From NCBI GenBank assembly GCA_026004875.1, contig BPJZ01000002.1, positions 62,001-126,000 on the forward strand: a DNA stretch of 64,000 nucleotides, given 5' to 3'. A model generated the notes under the pieces. That model had not been told where the DNA came from. It saw only the letters and a program-made list of their open reading frames with translations, and did not search any database. The DNA is from Candidatus Poribacteria bacterium (lineage in GTDB: Bacteria > Poribacteria > WGA-4E > GCA-2687025). Of this stretch, positions 1 to 9,228 are shown one piece after another. Within the stretch, counting starts at the first letter, position 1. Each line of letters begins with the position of its first letter. Position numbers and translations under genes: made by a program.

Positions 1-1
1 G

Positions 2-76
2 TTGGGCAGCGGGCCCAAGCCACCGGAGACGCCCCTCAAGGGCAACGACGCCTATGCGGCGATGTTCTGGCCGTAG
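2..76 (+). CDS. C-terminal end of an unidentified upstream gene (partial)
   Basis: An open frame enters from the left edge and ends at TAG, 44 bases before nuoH. Only 24 residues are visible, proline- and lysine-rich and ending in AAMFWP. Being on the same strand just before nuoH, it is probably the last part of another complex I subunit such as NuoG or NuoI, but the visible residues carry no diagnostic motif. Confidence 0.4.
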   Translation: MGSGPKPPETPLKGNDAYAAMFWP

Positions 77-120
77 TCACACGGTTTCGTCCAGAGGACG
101 ACGAAAACGAGGACGGAAGG

Positions 121-1293
121 ATGCTGTTCCTACTGATCGCACAACTGGTCGCAACGCTGGGGAAGATCGTCTTCCTCTTTGCGTTCGTTCTGACCGTCGT
201 GCCGCTGCTGGTTTGGGCAGAGCGGCGGATCAGCGCTTGGATTCAGGACCGGAAGGGTCCCAACCGGGTGGGACCGGCGGGGTTGCTGCAGCCGCTGGCC
301 GACCTGATTAAGTTCCTGAGCAAAGAGAGCTTCGTTCCTGAGCGGGCGGAACGGTTCCTTTACAACCTCGCGCCGCTGCTGATGCTGGTTCCGGCGCTGA
401 TGGTTGGCGCGGTGATCCCCTGGTCCAAGCCGATCCCGCCGGACAGTTGGATCGGCTACTGGCTCTCCGCGGTGGACTGGGCGCCGGAAGGAATTCCCTT
501 CCAGGTGATCGACGTGGATATCGGGATTTTGTACTTCTACGCGTTGGCTTCGCTGGGGGTCTACGGGGTGATCCTGGCCGGATGGGCGGCGAACAACAAG
601 TACACCCTCCTGGGCGGCCTGCGGGCCTCCGCCTCGATGGTGAGCTACGAACTGAGCTTGGGGCTCTCGGTGGTGGTAGTGCTGCTCATGACCGGCACGC
701 TGCGGATCAACGGAATTGTGGACTGGCAACAGGGGGCTTGGCTGGTCTTTTATCAACCGTTAGCCTGTCTGACCTTTATGGTCACCGTCTTTGCCGAGAA
801 CAACCGGCTGCCCTTCGACCTGGCCGAGTCGGAACAGGAGTTGGTCGGGGGGTACCACACAGAGTACGGCGGGATCAAGTTCGCTCTGTCCATGCTGGCC
901 GAGTACGCCCATATGGCGATCAACTCGGCGCTGATCGCCTCGCTGTTCTTTGGCGGGTGGCGTTGGTTCGGCCTGGAGGACCGCCTTCCGTGGTGGGCAA
1001 CGCTCCTGCTCTTTATCGGAAAGGCGCTCTTCTTCATGTTTTTCTTCATCTGGGTGCGTTGGACCTTCCCTCGGTTCCGGTTCGATCAGGTGATCCACCT
1101 GGGCTGGAAGGTGCTCCTGCCGATGACGCTGGGGAACGCGATCGCCACAGCGGTGGCGTTGGTGTTGGTGGAACGATCCGGCTGGCCGCTGTGGCCGGTG
1201 GTGATGGCCGGTCAGGTGGTGGTCGTCGCTGGAGCGATCCTCGGCTCGACGATCCAGACGCGCCGCCTCCAGGCCCGCGCTGCGGCCTCCTAG
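121..1293 (+). CDS. nuoH: NADH-quinone oxidoreductase subunit H (NuoH)
   Basis: Membrane subunit of complex I that forms part of the quinone-binding chamber and links the peripheral arm to the proton-pumping arm. The 390-residue protein is hydrophobic throughout. It carries the conserved ERR (residues 34-36) and GPNRVGP (46-52) region, and near residue 225 the acidic loop with the PFDLAE and HTEYGG signatures that line the quinone path. A purine-rich GGACGGAAGG lies just before the ATG. It opens a tightly packed run nuoH-J-K-L-M. Most operons place nuoI next, but here nuoJ follows after 10 bases. Confidence 0.97.
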   Translation: MLFLLIAQLVATLGKIVFLFAFVLTVVPLLVWAERRISAWIQDRKGPNRVGPAGLLQPLADLIKFLSKESFVPERAERFLYNLAPLLMLVPALMVGAVIPWSKPIPPDSWIGYWLSAVDWAPEGIPFQVIDVDIGILYFYALASLGVYGVILAGWAANNKYTLLGGLRASASMVSYELSLGLSVVVVLLMTGTLRINGIVDWQQGAWLVFYQPLACLTFMVTVFAENNRLPFDLAESEQELVGGYHTEYGGIKFALSMLAEYAHMAINSALIASLFFGGWRWFGLEDRLPWWATLLLFIGKALFFMFFFIWVRWTFPRFRFDQVIHLGWKVLLPMTLGNAIATAVALVLVERSGWPLWPVVMAGQVVVVAGAILGSTIQTRRLQARAAAS

Positions 1294-1303
1294 GAGAGAG
1301 ACG

Positions 1304-1819
1304 ATGCAACTGGTGCTTTTTGTGCTCTTTGGACTGTTCGCCGTCCTGGGCGGTCTTATAGTGGTAGGAAACCGAAACCCGATCTATAGCGCTCTAGGGC
1401 TGGTTGTCGCTCTGTTTTCCATCTCGGCTCTCTATGTGATCCTGGGCGCCTATTTTGTCGCGGCGGTCCAGGTGATCGTCTACGCCGGGGCGATCGTCGT
1501 TCTCTTCCTGTTTGTGATCATGCTTTTAAACCTGAACGACCGGGAACGGCTGCGGGAGCAGTTTACCCTCCGCTCGGTGATCGGGATCGTCCTTGGGTTG
1601 GTCTTTGTGGCGGTGACCGGCCTGACCGTCTGGGCGGTGGTGCATCCGGGAACCGGCGCAGCCATGCCCCTCTCCGATGTAGGACACACCAAGCAGGTGG
1701 GTCGGCTGCTCTTTTCGAACTACCTGTTGCCCTTTGAGGTGACCTCGGTGATTCTGTTGGCCGGGATGGTTGGCGTGCTGGTGCTGATCCGGTTTCACGG
1801 GCGCGGACACCGAAGCTAG
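1304..1819 (+). CDS. nuoJ: NADH-quinone oxidoreductase subunit J (NuoJ)
   Basis: Small complex I membrane subunit with five predicted helices, part of the E-channel that passes conformational change to the antiporter-like subunits. The 171-residue length is normal. The helix-3 region with YAGAIVVLFLFVIMLL is the family signature, and the last helix follows FEVTSVILL. An AGGAGAG ribosome site precedes the ATG. It starts 10 bases after nuoH and lacks the large insertion seen in the second nuoJ of this window (62458-63414). Confidence 0.95.
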   Translation: MQLVLFVLFGLFAVLGGLIVVGNRNPIYSALGLVVALFSISALYVILGAYFVAAVQVIVYAGAIVVLFLFVIMLLNLNDRERLREQFTLRSVIGIVLGLVFVAVTGLTVWAVVHPGTGAAMPLSDVGHTKQVGRLLFSNYLLPFEVTSVILLAGMVGVLVLIRFHGRGHRS

Positions 1820-1834
1820 CAAGGGAGTTAGACC

Positions 1835-2143
1835 ATGGACCCGACGATCTTTCGGCTCTGCATGACGCTCAGCGCGATCCTCTTTACGCTGGGCGTGGTC
1901 GGTGTAGTGGTCCGTCGAAACGCGATCGTCCTGTTCATGTGCATTGAGCTGATGCTCAACGCGGCGAACTTGGCCTTTGTCGGATTTGCCCGCTATTTCG
2001 GGTCGTTAGACGGACAACTGTTCGTCTTTTTCGTGATGGCCGTCGCCGCCGCCGAGGTGGCGATCGGGCTGGCGATTATCGTCGTGGTGTTCCGAAACCG
2101 CGAGACGGTGCACGTGGACGAGATGAAATCGCTCAAGCAATAA
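1835..2143 (+). CDS. nuoK: NADH-quinone oxidoreductase subunit K (NuoK)
   Basis: A three-helix complex I subunit homologous to MrpC, with membrane-embedded glutamates needed for proton transfer. The 102-residue protein contains the diagnostic [15 protein letters not shown] segment (first Glu) and [11 protein letters not shown] (second Glu). It sits 15 bases after nuoJ and 19 before nuoL, clearly co-transcribed. Confidence 0.96.
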   Translation: MDPTIFRLCMTLSAILFTLGVVGVVVRRNAIVLFMCIELMLNAANLAFVGFARYFGSLDGQLFVFFVMAVAAAEVAIGLAIIVVVFRNRETVHVDEMKSLKQ

Positions 2144-2162
2144 CCCTCAAGGCGTCAAGACG

Positions 2163-4043
2163 ATGAGCAGTACCGCTGTCGCGCTTCTTTTTGTGCCGCT
2201 GCTAGTTGGTGTGTTGTTGAACGGGGTCTTCGGGGCGAAGCTCTCCAAACGGCTTTCCGCCTGGATTGGAGTGCTAGCGGTTGGCCTTTCGTTCCTAGGG
2301 GCGCTTCTTGCGTGGAACGCCGTTCGGGGCGGCTTTTCTGGAGAGATCACCCTGTACCGGTGGATTCAAGCGGGCTCGTTCGGTGCCGACGTGGGCTTCC
2401 GATTCGATCCTCTTTCAGCGGTGATGGGTCTGATCGTTACCGGTGTCAGTTTTCTGATTCACATCTACTCCGCCGGCTACATGGCGCACGAGGAGCGGCG
2501 AGGCTTCTCCCGTTACTATGCCTACCTGAACCTGTTCGTTTTTGCGATGCTCCTTTTGGCCCTGGCAAACAACTATCTGCTGATGTTCGTCGGATGGGAG
2601 GGGGTGGGCCTCTGTTCGTACCTGCTGATCGGCTACTGGTACGACCGCTCCCGGAAGCCGGGCGAGACGACCGACCCACCGACGGCGGCCAAGAAGGCCT
2701 TCATCGTCAATCGGATCGGCGACGCTGGATTTTTGCTGGGGATGTTTCTGCTGGTCTGGCAGTACGGCACGTTGCACTTTGAGACGATCTTTCACGAGGC
2801 GGAGCTTGGCCACGGTCAGGCCTGGCTGACCGCCGCGACGCTTCTGCTGTTCCTGGGGGCTGTCGGGAAGTCGGCCCAGATTCCGCTTTACGTCTGGTTG
2901 CCGGATGCGATGCAAGGTCCCACACCGGTCAGCGCGTTGATCCACGCGGCGACGATGGTCACAGCCGGTGTCTACATGGTCGCGCGCTCTCACGTGCTTT
3001 ACGACCTGGCAGGAACGGGAACAGTGGTCGCCTGGATCGGTGCGCTCACGGCGATCTTCGCGGCGACGATGGCGCTGGCCGTCTTTGACTTCAAAGGGGT
3101 GCTCGCCTACTCGACGATCAGCCAGCTGGGATACATGTTTGTCGCCGTGGGGCTAGGGGCGTACAGCGCCGGAATTGCTCACTTGATGACCCACGCGTTT
3201 TTCAAGGCGCTGCTGTTTCTGGCCGCCGGGAGCGTGCTCCACGCGCTCCACGACGTGGGCGACATTCGCCGCATGGGCGGCTTGGCGACGAAGCTGCCGG
3301 TGACCTTTTGGACCTTTCTGATCGCGGCGTTGGCGATCGCTGGATTCCCGCTGTTGAGCGGGTTCTTCTCGAAGGACGCGATCCTCCTAGCCGCCTATCA
3401 GCAGAGCCGCGCGATCTTTGTGATCGGCCTGATAACCGCCGGCCTGACGGCGTTCTACATCTTCCGGCTGTTGGCGATCGTCTTTGCAGGAGAAAGCCGC
3501 GATCCCTCCTTGACTTTGGAGGCTCACGAATCGCCGCCGGTGATGCTCTGGCCGATGATCCTTCTGGCGATCCCCTCGGCGGCGGCCGGTGTGTTGCTGG
3601 GGTTCCGAGAGGACGGAATCTTTTATCGGTTCCTGGACCCGGTGTTCACCCACGGCGAGGCCCACGCAGCGGCCCATCCGGTGTTGCCGATGGTGCTTTC
3701 GATCCTGGTGGCGCTGATCGGCATCTGGTTGGGGTTTGTGCTCTTCCGCGCCCGTCCGGTGGCCCAGCTTGAGGCGCTCAGTCCTCTGCTTCTACGGCGC
3801 AAGTGGTACGTGGACGAGCTTTACGACCTGCTGATCGTTCGCCCGACTCGATGGGTCTCCGAACGCATCCTCTGGAAGGTCATCGACCTGGGAATTGTGG
3901 ACGGGATCGTCAACCTGGTCGGCGGAGCCATCTGGTCAGGCGGAGCCCTACTGCGAACGGTGCAGACCGGCGTCGTCCAGACCTATGCGGTGGTGGTCGT
4001 CGCCGGCGCAGTGGTGATCCTGCTGATCGTCTTGTTCGGTTAA
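2163..4043 (+). CDS. nuoL: NADH-quinone oxidoreductase subunit L (NuoL)
   Basis: The distal antiporter-like proton-pumping subunit of complex I, 626 residues. Visible family marks are GWEGVGLCSYLLIGYWY (the essential helix-5 glutamate), GKSAQIPLYVWLPDAMQGP and SALIHAATMVTAGVYM (the helix-7/8 lysine and histidine region), followed by the long lateral helix and a C-terminal anchor helix. Length is typical. The second copy (60042-62159) is about 80 residues longer and clearly diverged, so the two belong to different complexes and are not a recent duplication. Confidence 0.96.
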   Translation: MSSTAVALLFVPLLVGVLLNGVFGAKLSKRLSAWIGVLAVGLSFLGALLAWNAVRGGFSGEITLYRWIQAGSFGADVGFRFDPLSAVMGLIVTGVSFLIHIYSAGYMAHEERRGFSRYYAYLNLFVFAMLLLALANNYLLMFVGWEGVGLCSYLLIGYWYDRSRKPGETTDPPTAAKKAFIVNRIGDAGFLLGMFLLVWQYGTLHFETIFHEAELGHGQAWLTAATLLLFLGAVGKSAQIPLYVWLPDAMQGPTPVSALIHAATMVTAGVYMVARSHVLYDLAGTGTVVAWIGALTAIFAATMALAVFDFKGVLAYSTISQLGYMFVAVGLGAYSAGIAHLMTHAFFKALLFLAAGSVLHALHDVGDIRRMGGLATKLPVTFWTFLIAALAIAGFPLLSGFFSKDAILLAAYQQSRAIFVIGLITAGLTAFYIFRLLAIVFAGESRDPSLTLEAHESPPVMLWPMILLAIPSAAAGVLLGFREDGIFYRFLDPVFTHGEAHAAAHPVLPMVLSILVALIGIWLGFVLFRARPVAQLEALSPLLLRRKWYVDELYDLLIVRPTRWVSERILWKVIDLGIVDGIVNLVGGAIWSGGALLRTVQTGVVQTYAVVVVAGAVVILLIVLFG

Positions 4044-4056
4044 GGGAGGACGTTCC

Positions 4057-5715
4057 GTGTTGCTGGTCTGGACCATCTTCTTGCCGCTACTGGGTGCGAT
4101 CGTCCTGGGGATCGCCTCGGCGCTCTCTCAGTCGGCTCAGGACCGCGCTCTCCGCAACAACGCGCTCAAGGCGGCCGCCTTGGGGATTACCCTGCTCACC
4201 TTTGCCCTTTCGCTGGGCTTCTTAGGGGGAGCCCCGCGAGAGCTCCACTACCGGTGGATCGGGACGCTGGGAGCCAGCCTTCACCTCCGACTGGACGGCG
4301 TGTCGCTTTGGCTTTTTCTGCTGACCGCCTTTTTGATGCCCATCTGCGTGTTGGCCTCCTGGCGGAGCATCCTCACCCCACGCGATCCGCATAGCGCTTC
4401 CGACTGGGGGGAGGCACACGAAGAGGAGCGAGGCGTGGGAGGGTTTCTGGTCTGCCTGCTCCTGACCGAAGCGGCTATCCTGGGGACCTTTGCGGCCTTT
4501 GACCTGCTGTTGTTCTTCTTCTTCTGGGAGATGATGCTGATCCCGATGTACTTCCTGATCGGCATTTGGGGCAGCCCGGGCGTGCGGGACTCGTTCTTCT
4601 TTGGGCGCGTGCCGGAACGCATCTACGCAACGATCAAGTTTGTGCTTTACACGATGGCCGGAAGCGCCCTGATGCTGGTCGGGATCATCTGGCTCCGGCT
4701 GGAGACCGGCTCCTTTGATGTGGAGGTGATCACTCAGTACGTTCAGGCTGGGGGTCTAGCCCGCACGGCTCAGTTTTGGCTGTTTTGGGCCTTCTTTGTC
4801 GCCTTTGCGATCAAGGTTCCGGTCTTTCCCTTTCACACTTGGCTTCCCGACGCCCACACTCAAGCGCCGACGGCAGGCTCCATGATCCTGGCCGGGGTGC
4901 TCCTGAAGCTGGGCACCTACGGCATCCTACGCTTTTGCCTCCCTTGGTTTCCTGAAGCGGTGGCCACCTATGCCGGTCTGGTCTCCGTCCTGGCGGTAGT
5001 TGGCATTCTTTACGGGGCGCTGGTGGCGATGGTCCAGCCGGACATGAAGCGCTTGGTGGCCTACTCCTCGATCAGCCATTTGGGATTTGTCCTGCTAGGC
5101 CTGTTCGCTGGGAACAATATCGGCGTTCAGGGGGCGGTCCTCCAAATGGTGAACCACGGATTGAGCACCGGCGCGTTATTTATGTTGGTCGGGATGCTCT
5201 ACGAACGGCGGCATACCCGTCTGATCGCCGACTTTGGGGGAATCGCGCGGTCCATGCCGATCTACGCGGCCTTCTTTCTTATCATCACGCTTTCCTCGAT
5301 CGGGCTGCCCGCCACCAACGGGTTTGTCGGGGAGTTTTTGATTCTTCTCGGCACCTTCCTCACGGAAGGGCGCACCGTGTACGCCGTGCTCGGGACGTTG
5401 GGAGTGATCTTCGCGGCCGTCTATATGCTCTGGATGGTGCAGCGGGTCTTCTTTGGGCCGATTCGCCATGAGGAGAACCGCTCAGTGGCCGATCTTTCGG
5501 TCCGGGAGGTGCTCGCGATTCTTCCGATCGTGGTGATGGTCTTCTGGATTGGGCTGTTTCCAAAGCCGTTCCTGGATCGGATGGATGCAGAGGGCTGGAT
5601 CACCGAGCTCCAAAAAGCTGGCCGGCCAAAGGAGGGCGCAATCGGAGGAATCCAGGAGGCCCCCTGGCTGGCCGAACGTCCCACCCTATTCCGTCAAGGA
5701 GAACAGAAGGAATGA
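4057..5715 (+). CDS. nuoM: NADH-quinone oxidoreductase subunit M (NuoM)
   Basis: Antiporter-like proton-pumping subunit of complex I, 552 residues. The start is GTG with GGGAGGA seven bases upstream. Family motifs include FFWEMMLIPMYFLIG (helix-5 Glu), VPVFPFHTWLPDAHTQAPT (helix-7 Lys and the broken helix) and KRLVAYSSISHLGFVLLG. A short insertion of about ten residues follows helix 5 (around WGSPGVRDSFFFGRVPERI). The stop overlaps the ATG of the antiporter gene by four bases (ATGA), so translation of the two is probably coupled. Confidence 0.96.
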   Translation: MLLVWTIFLPLLGAIVLGIASALSQSAQDRALRNNALKAAALGITLLTFALSLGFLGGAPRELHYRWIGTLGASLHLRLDGVSLWLFLLTAFLMPICVLASWRSILTPRDPHSASDWGEAHEEERGVGGFLVCLLLTEAAILGTFAAFDLLLFFFFWEMMLIPMYFLIGIWGSPGVRDSFFFGRVPERIYATIKFVLYTMAGSALMLVGIIWLRLETGSFDVEVITQYVQAGGLARTAQFWLFWAFFVAFAIKVPVFPFHTWLPDAHTQAPTAGSMILAGVLLKLGTYGILRFCLPWFPEAVATYAGLVSVLAVVGILYGALVAMVQPDMKRLVAYSSISHLGFVLLGLFAGNNIGVQGAVLQMVNHGLSTGALFMLVGMLYERRHTRLIADFGGIARSMPIYAAFFLIITLSSIGLPATNGFVGEFLILLGTFLTEGRTVYAVLGTLGVIFAAVYMLWMVQRVFFGPIRHEENRSVADLSVREVLAILPIVVMVFWIGLFPKPFLDRMDAEGWITELQKAGRPKEGAIGGIQEAPWLAERPTLFRQGEQKE

Positions 5716-7334
5716 GCCGCGTCGTCCACCATCGCCGTTCATGGGTCTGGCTGTTGGTGCTGGTGTTGATCTGCCTGCCGACCCTTGGGGCGCTAGCCGC
5801 CGAAGGGGCCGCCGAACACGGAGCAGCCCATCCTTCTATTGGAGAGGAACTCCCTCTCTATTGGGTGATTCCTTTCGTTGGCATCCTGTTATCCATCGCC
5901 TTGGGGCCGATTCTGGCGCCCCACTGGTGGCACCACAATTATCCGAAGGCCTCCGCCTTCTGGGCAGCGGCCTTTGCGATCCCGTTTCTCATCGTCTTTG
6001 GCCTGAAGGGCGAGTTAAGCGTCGCCTTTCATGAAATCCTCCACATCTACTTAGTGGACTACATCCCCTTCATCATTCTGCTGGGGGGTCTGTTCACGGC
6101 GGCAGGAGGGATCGTCCTCCGGGGGACGGTCGTCGGGACGCCGATGGTCAACGTCCTGTTCATCCTGGTCGGCTCGATCCTGGCCTCCTGGATTGGAACG
6201 ACCGGTGCCTCCATGGTGCTGATCCGTCCGCTGCTGCGAGCTAACCGACACCGTCAGCATCGGATGCACATTGTTATTATCTTCATCTTTTTGGTGAGCA
6301 ACATCGGCGGCTCGTTGACCCCGTTGGGGGACCCGCCGTTGTTCTTGGGATTTCTCCACGGCGTCCCCTTCCACTGGACGATCAGCCTGCTTCCGGAAGC
6401 GGCGCTGATGGTGGCGGCAGTGTTGGTGATCTTCTACTTTTTGGAGCGTCACTATCTCAAGCGCGAGCCGTGGGCTGAAGAGGAGCAAGAGGAGGAGGCC
6501 GAAGCGGCTCGGCAACCCGTCCGGCTGGTCGGCTATCACAACTTTCTGTTCCTTTTGGGGATCATGGGGGCGGTGCTGCTCAGCGGCGTCTGGCATCCCG
6601 GCGAGGTGAACATCCTGGGCGTCCACGTTCCCACCGAGAGCCTGGTTCGGGACGTGATCATTCTGATCATGGCCTTTGCCGCCTATAAGACGACCCACCC
6701 GGACCTGCGCAAGGAGAACGGATTTACCTGGGAGCCGATTCGGGAGGTGGCCTATCTGTTCGCCGGCATCTTCATGACGATCGTTCCGGCGCTGGCAATC
6801 CTTCGGGCCGGAGAGAACGGCGCGGCGGCGTTTGTGATTCGTGCGGCTCGGTCGGAGCCGGCTTATTTCTGGCTGACCGGGACGCTTTCTAGCTTCCTGG
6901 ACAACGCGCCGACCTATTTGACCTTCTTTAACACGGCGCTGGGACAGCTTCATCTCAGCGAGCCGGCGATCGCCGAGTACCTGCGGAACGTCCCGCTGCC
7001 GTTCTTCCACGCGCACGCGCCGAGCGTTGAGCTGACCCGGCAGATTCTCCAGAACCACGCAGACACGCTCCCGTATTTCGCGGCGATGAGCGAAGCCCAG
7101 GCGATTCCGCTGCTTCAGGAGAAGCTGGCCCACTTTGAGACCTACTTGAAGGCGATCTCGATCGGAGCGGTCTTCATGGGGGCCAACACTTACATCGGCA
7201 ACGCTCCCAACTTCATGGTTCGTTCGATCGCGATCGAAAACGGCGTCAAGATGCCTTCCTTCTTTGGGTACATGCTCTGGTCCCTGTGCATCTTGGTCCC
7301 GTTGTTCCTGGTGATCACCTTCGTGTTCTTTTAG
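5712..7334 (+). CDS. Na+/H+ antiporter-like transporter inside the nuo operon (ion transporter superfamily)
   Basis: A 540-residue polytopic membrane protein of the ion-transporter superfamily (NhaD/CitMHS type). Key marks are SLTPLGDPPLFLGFLHG near residue 205 and SSFLDNAPTYLTFFN near residue 395, the paired discontinuous-helix motifs expected to bind the ion. A hydrophobic N-terminus ending in LGALAAEG looks like a signal peptide. The sequence after it is rich in His and Glu. The gene overlaps nuoM by ATGA and precedes nuoN, so it is made with complex I. Na+/H+ exchange is inferred from family and context; carboxylate transport is an alternative. A 100-base gap separates it from nuoN. Confidence 0.82.
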   Translation: MSRVVHHRRSWVWLLVLVLICLPTLGALAAEGAAEHGAAHPSIGEELPLYWVIPFVGILLSIALGPILAPHWWHHNYPKASAFWAAAFAIPFLIVFGLKGELSVAFHEILHIYLVDYIPFIILLGGLFTAAGGIVLRGTVVGTPMVNVLFILVGSILASWIGTTGASMVLIRPLLRANRHRQHRMHIVIIFIFLVSNIGGSLTPLGDPPLFLGFLHGVPFHWTISLLPEAALMVAAVLVIFYFLERHYLKREPWAEEEQEEEAEAARQPVRLVGYHNFLFLLGIMGAVLLSGVWHPGEVNILGVHVPTESLVRDVIILIMAFAAYKTTHPDLRKENGFTWEPIREVAYLFAGIFMTIVPALAILRAGENGAAAFVIRAARSEPAYFWLTGTLSSFLDNAPTYLTFFNTALGQLHLSEPAIAEYLRNVPLPFFHAHAPSVELTRQILQNHADTLPYFAAMSEAQAIPLLQEKLAHFETYLKAISIGAVFMGANTYIGNAPNFMVRSIAIENGVKMPSFFGYMLWSLCILVPLFLVITFVFF

Positions 7335-7434
7335 TCCAAGGGGGCGGTTGTCGTCTTTTTCACAAGTCGGGTAGGCGGAGAGAAAATCCGGTGTTATCAT
7401 TCCGCTAGCCCCGACGTCGCGAGAGGGGAGTGGG

Positions 7435-8913
7435 ATGTTACAGGTGGTTCCGTTCGACTGGACGCTATTTGGGCCGGTTCTAGTCCTGCTAGCGACGATC
7501 GTAATCGCGCTAGTGGTGGACATGTTCGGTGAACCGGAGCGGTGGGCCCGTCCGGTGGGATGGGTCTCGCTGATCGGAACGCTCGTAGCCCTCTGGTGGA
7601 CGGTTCGGCTGCCCGCTGGGGTGTTGAGCTTTGGAGCCGCCCAAGACGGGCTGGCGGTACCGCTTTTTGTAGTGGACCGCTGGACGCGAGCCTTTATGGG
7701 AATCGCCCTTTTAGGAACGGCGCTAAGCATCCTGGTGGCCTTTGGGTACCTGGCCCGCCATCGGATCGAGCGGGGGGAGTATTACATTCTGATGCTTCTC
7801 TCCGCGGTCGGGATGTGGTTGATGGCCGGCAGCAACGATCTGATCCTGCTGTTTTTGGGGTTGGAGCTGCTCTCGTTGCCGCTGTACATCCTGGCGGGGT
7901 TCCTGCGGAACGCACCGTCCAGCGAGGCGTCGCTTAAGTATTTCCTACTGGGGGCCTTTTCGAGCGGGTTTTTCTTGTACGGCGTGGCGATGATCTACGG
8001 AGCGGTCGGCTCGACGAACATCGGCGATGTGGCCGCCTTTGAAGGCGGTTCAAACCTCTTCCGGCTAGGGATGGTGCTGCTGGTCGTCGGATTTGGGTTC
8101 AAGGTGGCTGCCGTTCCGTTTCACCAGTGGACGCCGGACGTCTATCAGGGGGCGCCGACGGCGGTGACGGCCTTTTTTGCCTCCGCGCCCAAGGTGGCCG
8201 GATTTGCCGCCGTTGTCCGGGTGTTCTTAGCCTCCGGAAGCGCCTATGCGCAGGAGTGGACCGCGCTGTTCGCTGTGTTGGCGGCGTTGACGATGACCGT
8301 CGGAAACCTGATCGCGGTTACCCAGCGGAACGTCAAGCGGATGCTGGCCTACTCCAGCGTCGCCCATGTGGGGTACGTGCTGGTCGGTCTAGCGGCGGGG
8401 CCGCAGGCGCTCAGCAGCGTTGCCTTTTACCTGCTCGCTTACTCACTGATGAGTCTGGGAGCGTTTGGCGTCCTCGTCGCGCGGGGCGAGGCGGACAACG
8501 AGTATCTCAACTTGGACGACTATGCCGGTTTGGGCTTCCGACGACCCTTCCTAGCGGTCGGGATGACAATCTTTTTGGTCTCGCTGGCCGGGTTCCCTCC
8601 GACGGCAGGGTTTCTAGGGAAGTTCCTGCTCTTCCAGGATGCCTATCGTGCCGGGCTGGGATGGCTGGTCGTCTTAGGTGTCCTCAACAGCGTGATCAGC
8701 GCCTACTATTATCTTGGCGTCGTCGTCCAGATGTACATGGCCGAGCCGGCAGCGGAGATGCGCCCAGGAAGCCTTCCAGCACGCGGACTGCTGACGGTGG
8801 TGTTGCTGGTTTCCCTGGTCGGTCTGTTAGTGGGAGGGGTATTGCCGGTCCAACTCCTTGAACTGATCGGCCTCTCCGGAACGGGATGGATGACCGCGCT
8901 AGTCGGTTCTTAG
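7435..8913 (+). CDS. nuoN: NADH-quinone oxidoreductase subunit N (NuoN)
   Basis: Third antiporter-like proton pump of complex I, 492 residues. Motifs: LGLELLSLPLYILAGF (helix-5 Glu), AVPFHQWTPDVYQGAPTAVT (helix-7 region) and VKRMLAYSSVAHVGYVLVGL. GAGAGGGGAG lies before the ATG. The 100 bases upstream form the largest gap in this nuo run. It holds a TATCAT hexamer at 7395-7400 but no convincing -35 box. Only 18 bases separate its stop from the ATP synthase operon. Confidence 0.96.
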   Translation: MLQVVPFDWTLFGPVLVLLATIVIALVVDMFGEPERWARPVGWVSLIGTLVALWWTVRLPAGVLSFGAAQDGLAVPLFVVDRWTRAFMGIALLGTALSILVAFGYLARHRIERGEYYILMLLSAVGMWLMAGSNDLILLFLGLELLSLPLYILAGFLRNAPSSEASLKYFLLGAFSSGFFLYGVAMIYGAVGSTNIGDVAAFEGGSNLFRLGMVLLVVGFGFKVAAVPFHQWTPDVYQGAPTAVTAFFASAPKVAGFAAVVRVFLASGSAYAQEWTALFAVLAALTMTVGNLIAVTQRNVKRMLAYSSVAHVGYVLVGLAAGPQALSSVAFYLLAYSLMSLGAFGVLVARGEADNEYLNLDDYAGLGFRRPFLAVGMTIFLVSLAGFPPTAGFLGKFLLFQDAYRAGLGWLVVLGVLNSVISAYYYLGVVVQMYMAEPAAEMRPGSLPARGLLTVVLLVSLVGLLVGGVLPVQLLELIGLSGTGWMTALVGS

Positions 8914-8931
8914 CCGTAAGCGGGGAGCGGA

Positions 8932-9228
8932 ATGGACGAGTCGCGCGATCCCCGCAAGTCGCAATGGGTGAAGCTCAGCGAGTACTCCGCTTTAGCGCTG
9001 ACGCTTGCTTTCTGCGTCCTCCTGGGTCTATTTGGAGGCCGCTGGATCGGTAGGAAGCTCGGCAACGAGGAGGTCGGAACGCTAGTCGGATTGCTGATCG
9101 GAATTGCCGCGGCGGGCGTAGAGCTTTATCGAGCCGTTCGGGAGATCGACCGCTTTTATGGAGTGCTCCGGCGCACGGGAAAAGGACGCGACCAGGCGGA
9201 TCAGAAGACGGACAAGTTGGATTCGTGA
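8932..9228 (+). CDS. atpZ: ATP synthase accessory protein AtpZ/AtpQ-like (N-ATPase gene 1 family)
   Basis: A 98-residue protein with two hydrophobic helices, the second with a glycine-rich GLLIGIAAAGVELY segment, and a charged C-terminal tail. This is the usual composition of the small AtpZ-like F0 accessory proteins (F0F1-ATPase subunit, putative Ca/Mg transporter family) found first in atp operons. GGGGAGCGGA precedes the ATG. It follows nuoN by 18 bases, joining the nuo and atp runs on one strand. Confidence 0.8.
   Translation: MDESRDPRKSQWVKLSEYSALALTLAFCVLLGLFGGRWIGRKLGNEEVGTLVGLLIGIAAAGVELYRAVREIDRFYGVLRRTGKGRDQADQKTDKLDS

Noticed and set aside
7395-7400. Promoter before nuoN at a TATCAT hexamer
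   Set aside because: No acceptable -35 hexamer at 15-19 bases upstream. Similar lone TATCAT hexamers at 17748 and 48258 are also weak.
6051-7730. 559-residue minus-strand open frame opposite the antiporter and nuoN start
   Set aside because: Antisense shadow. The plus-strand frame has clear membrane-protein motifs and the minus translation is low-complexity, charged and lacks any motif or ribosome site.
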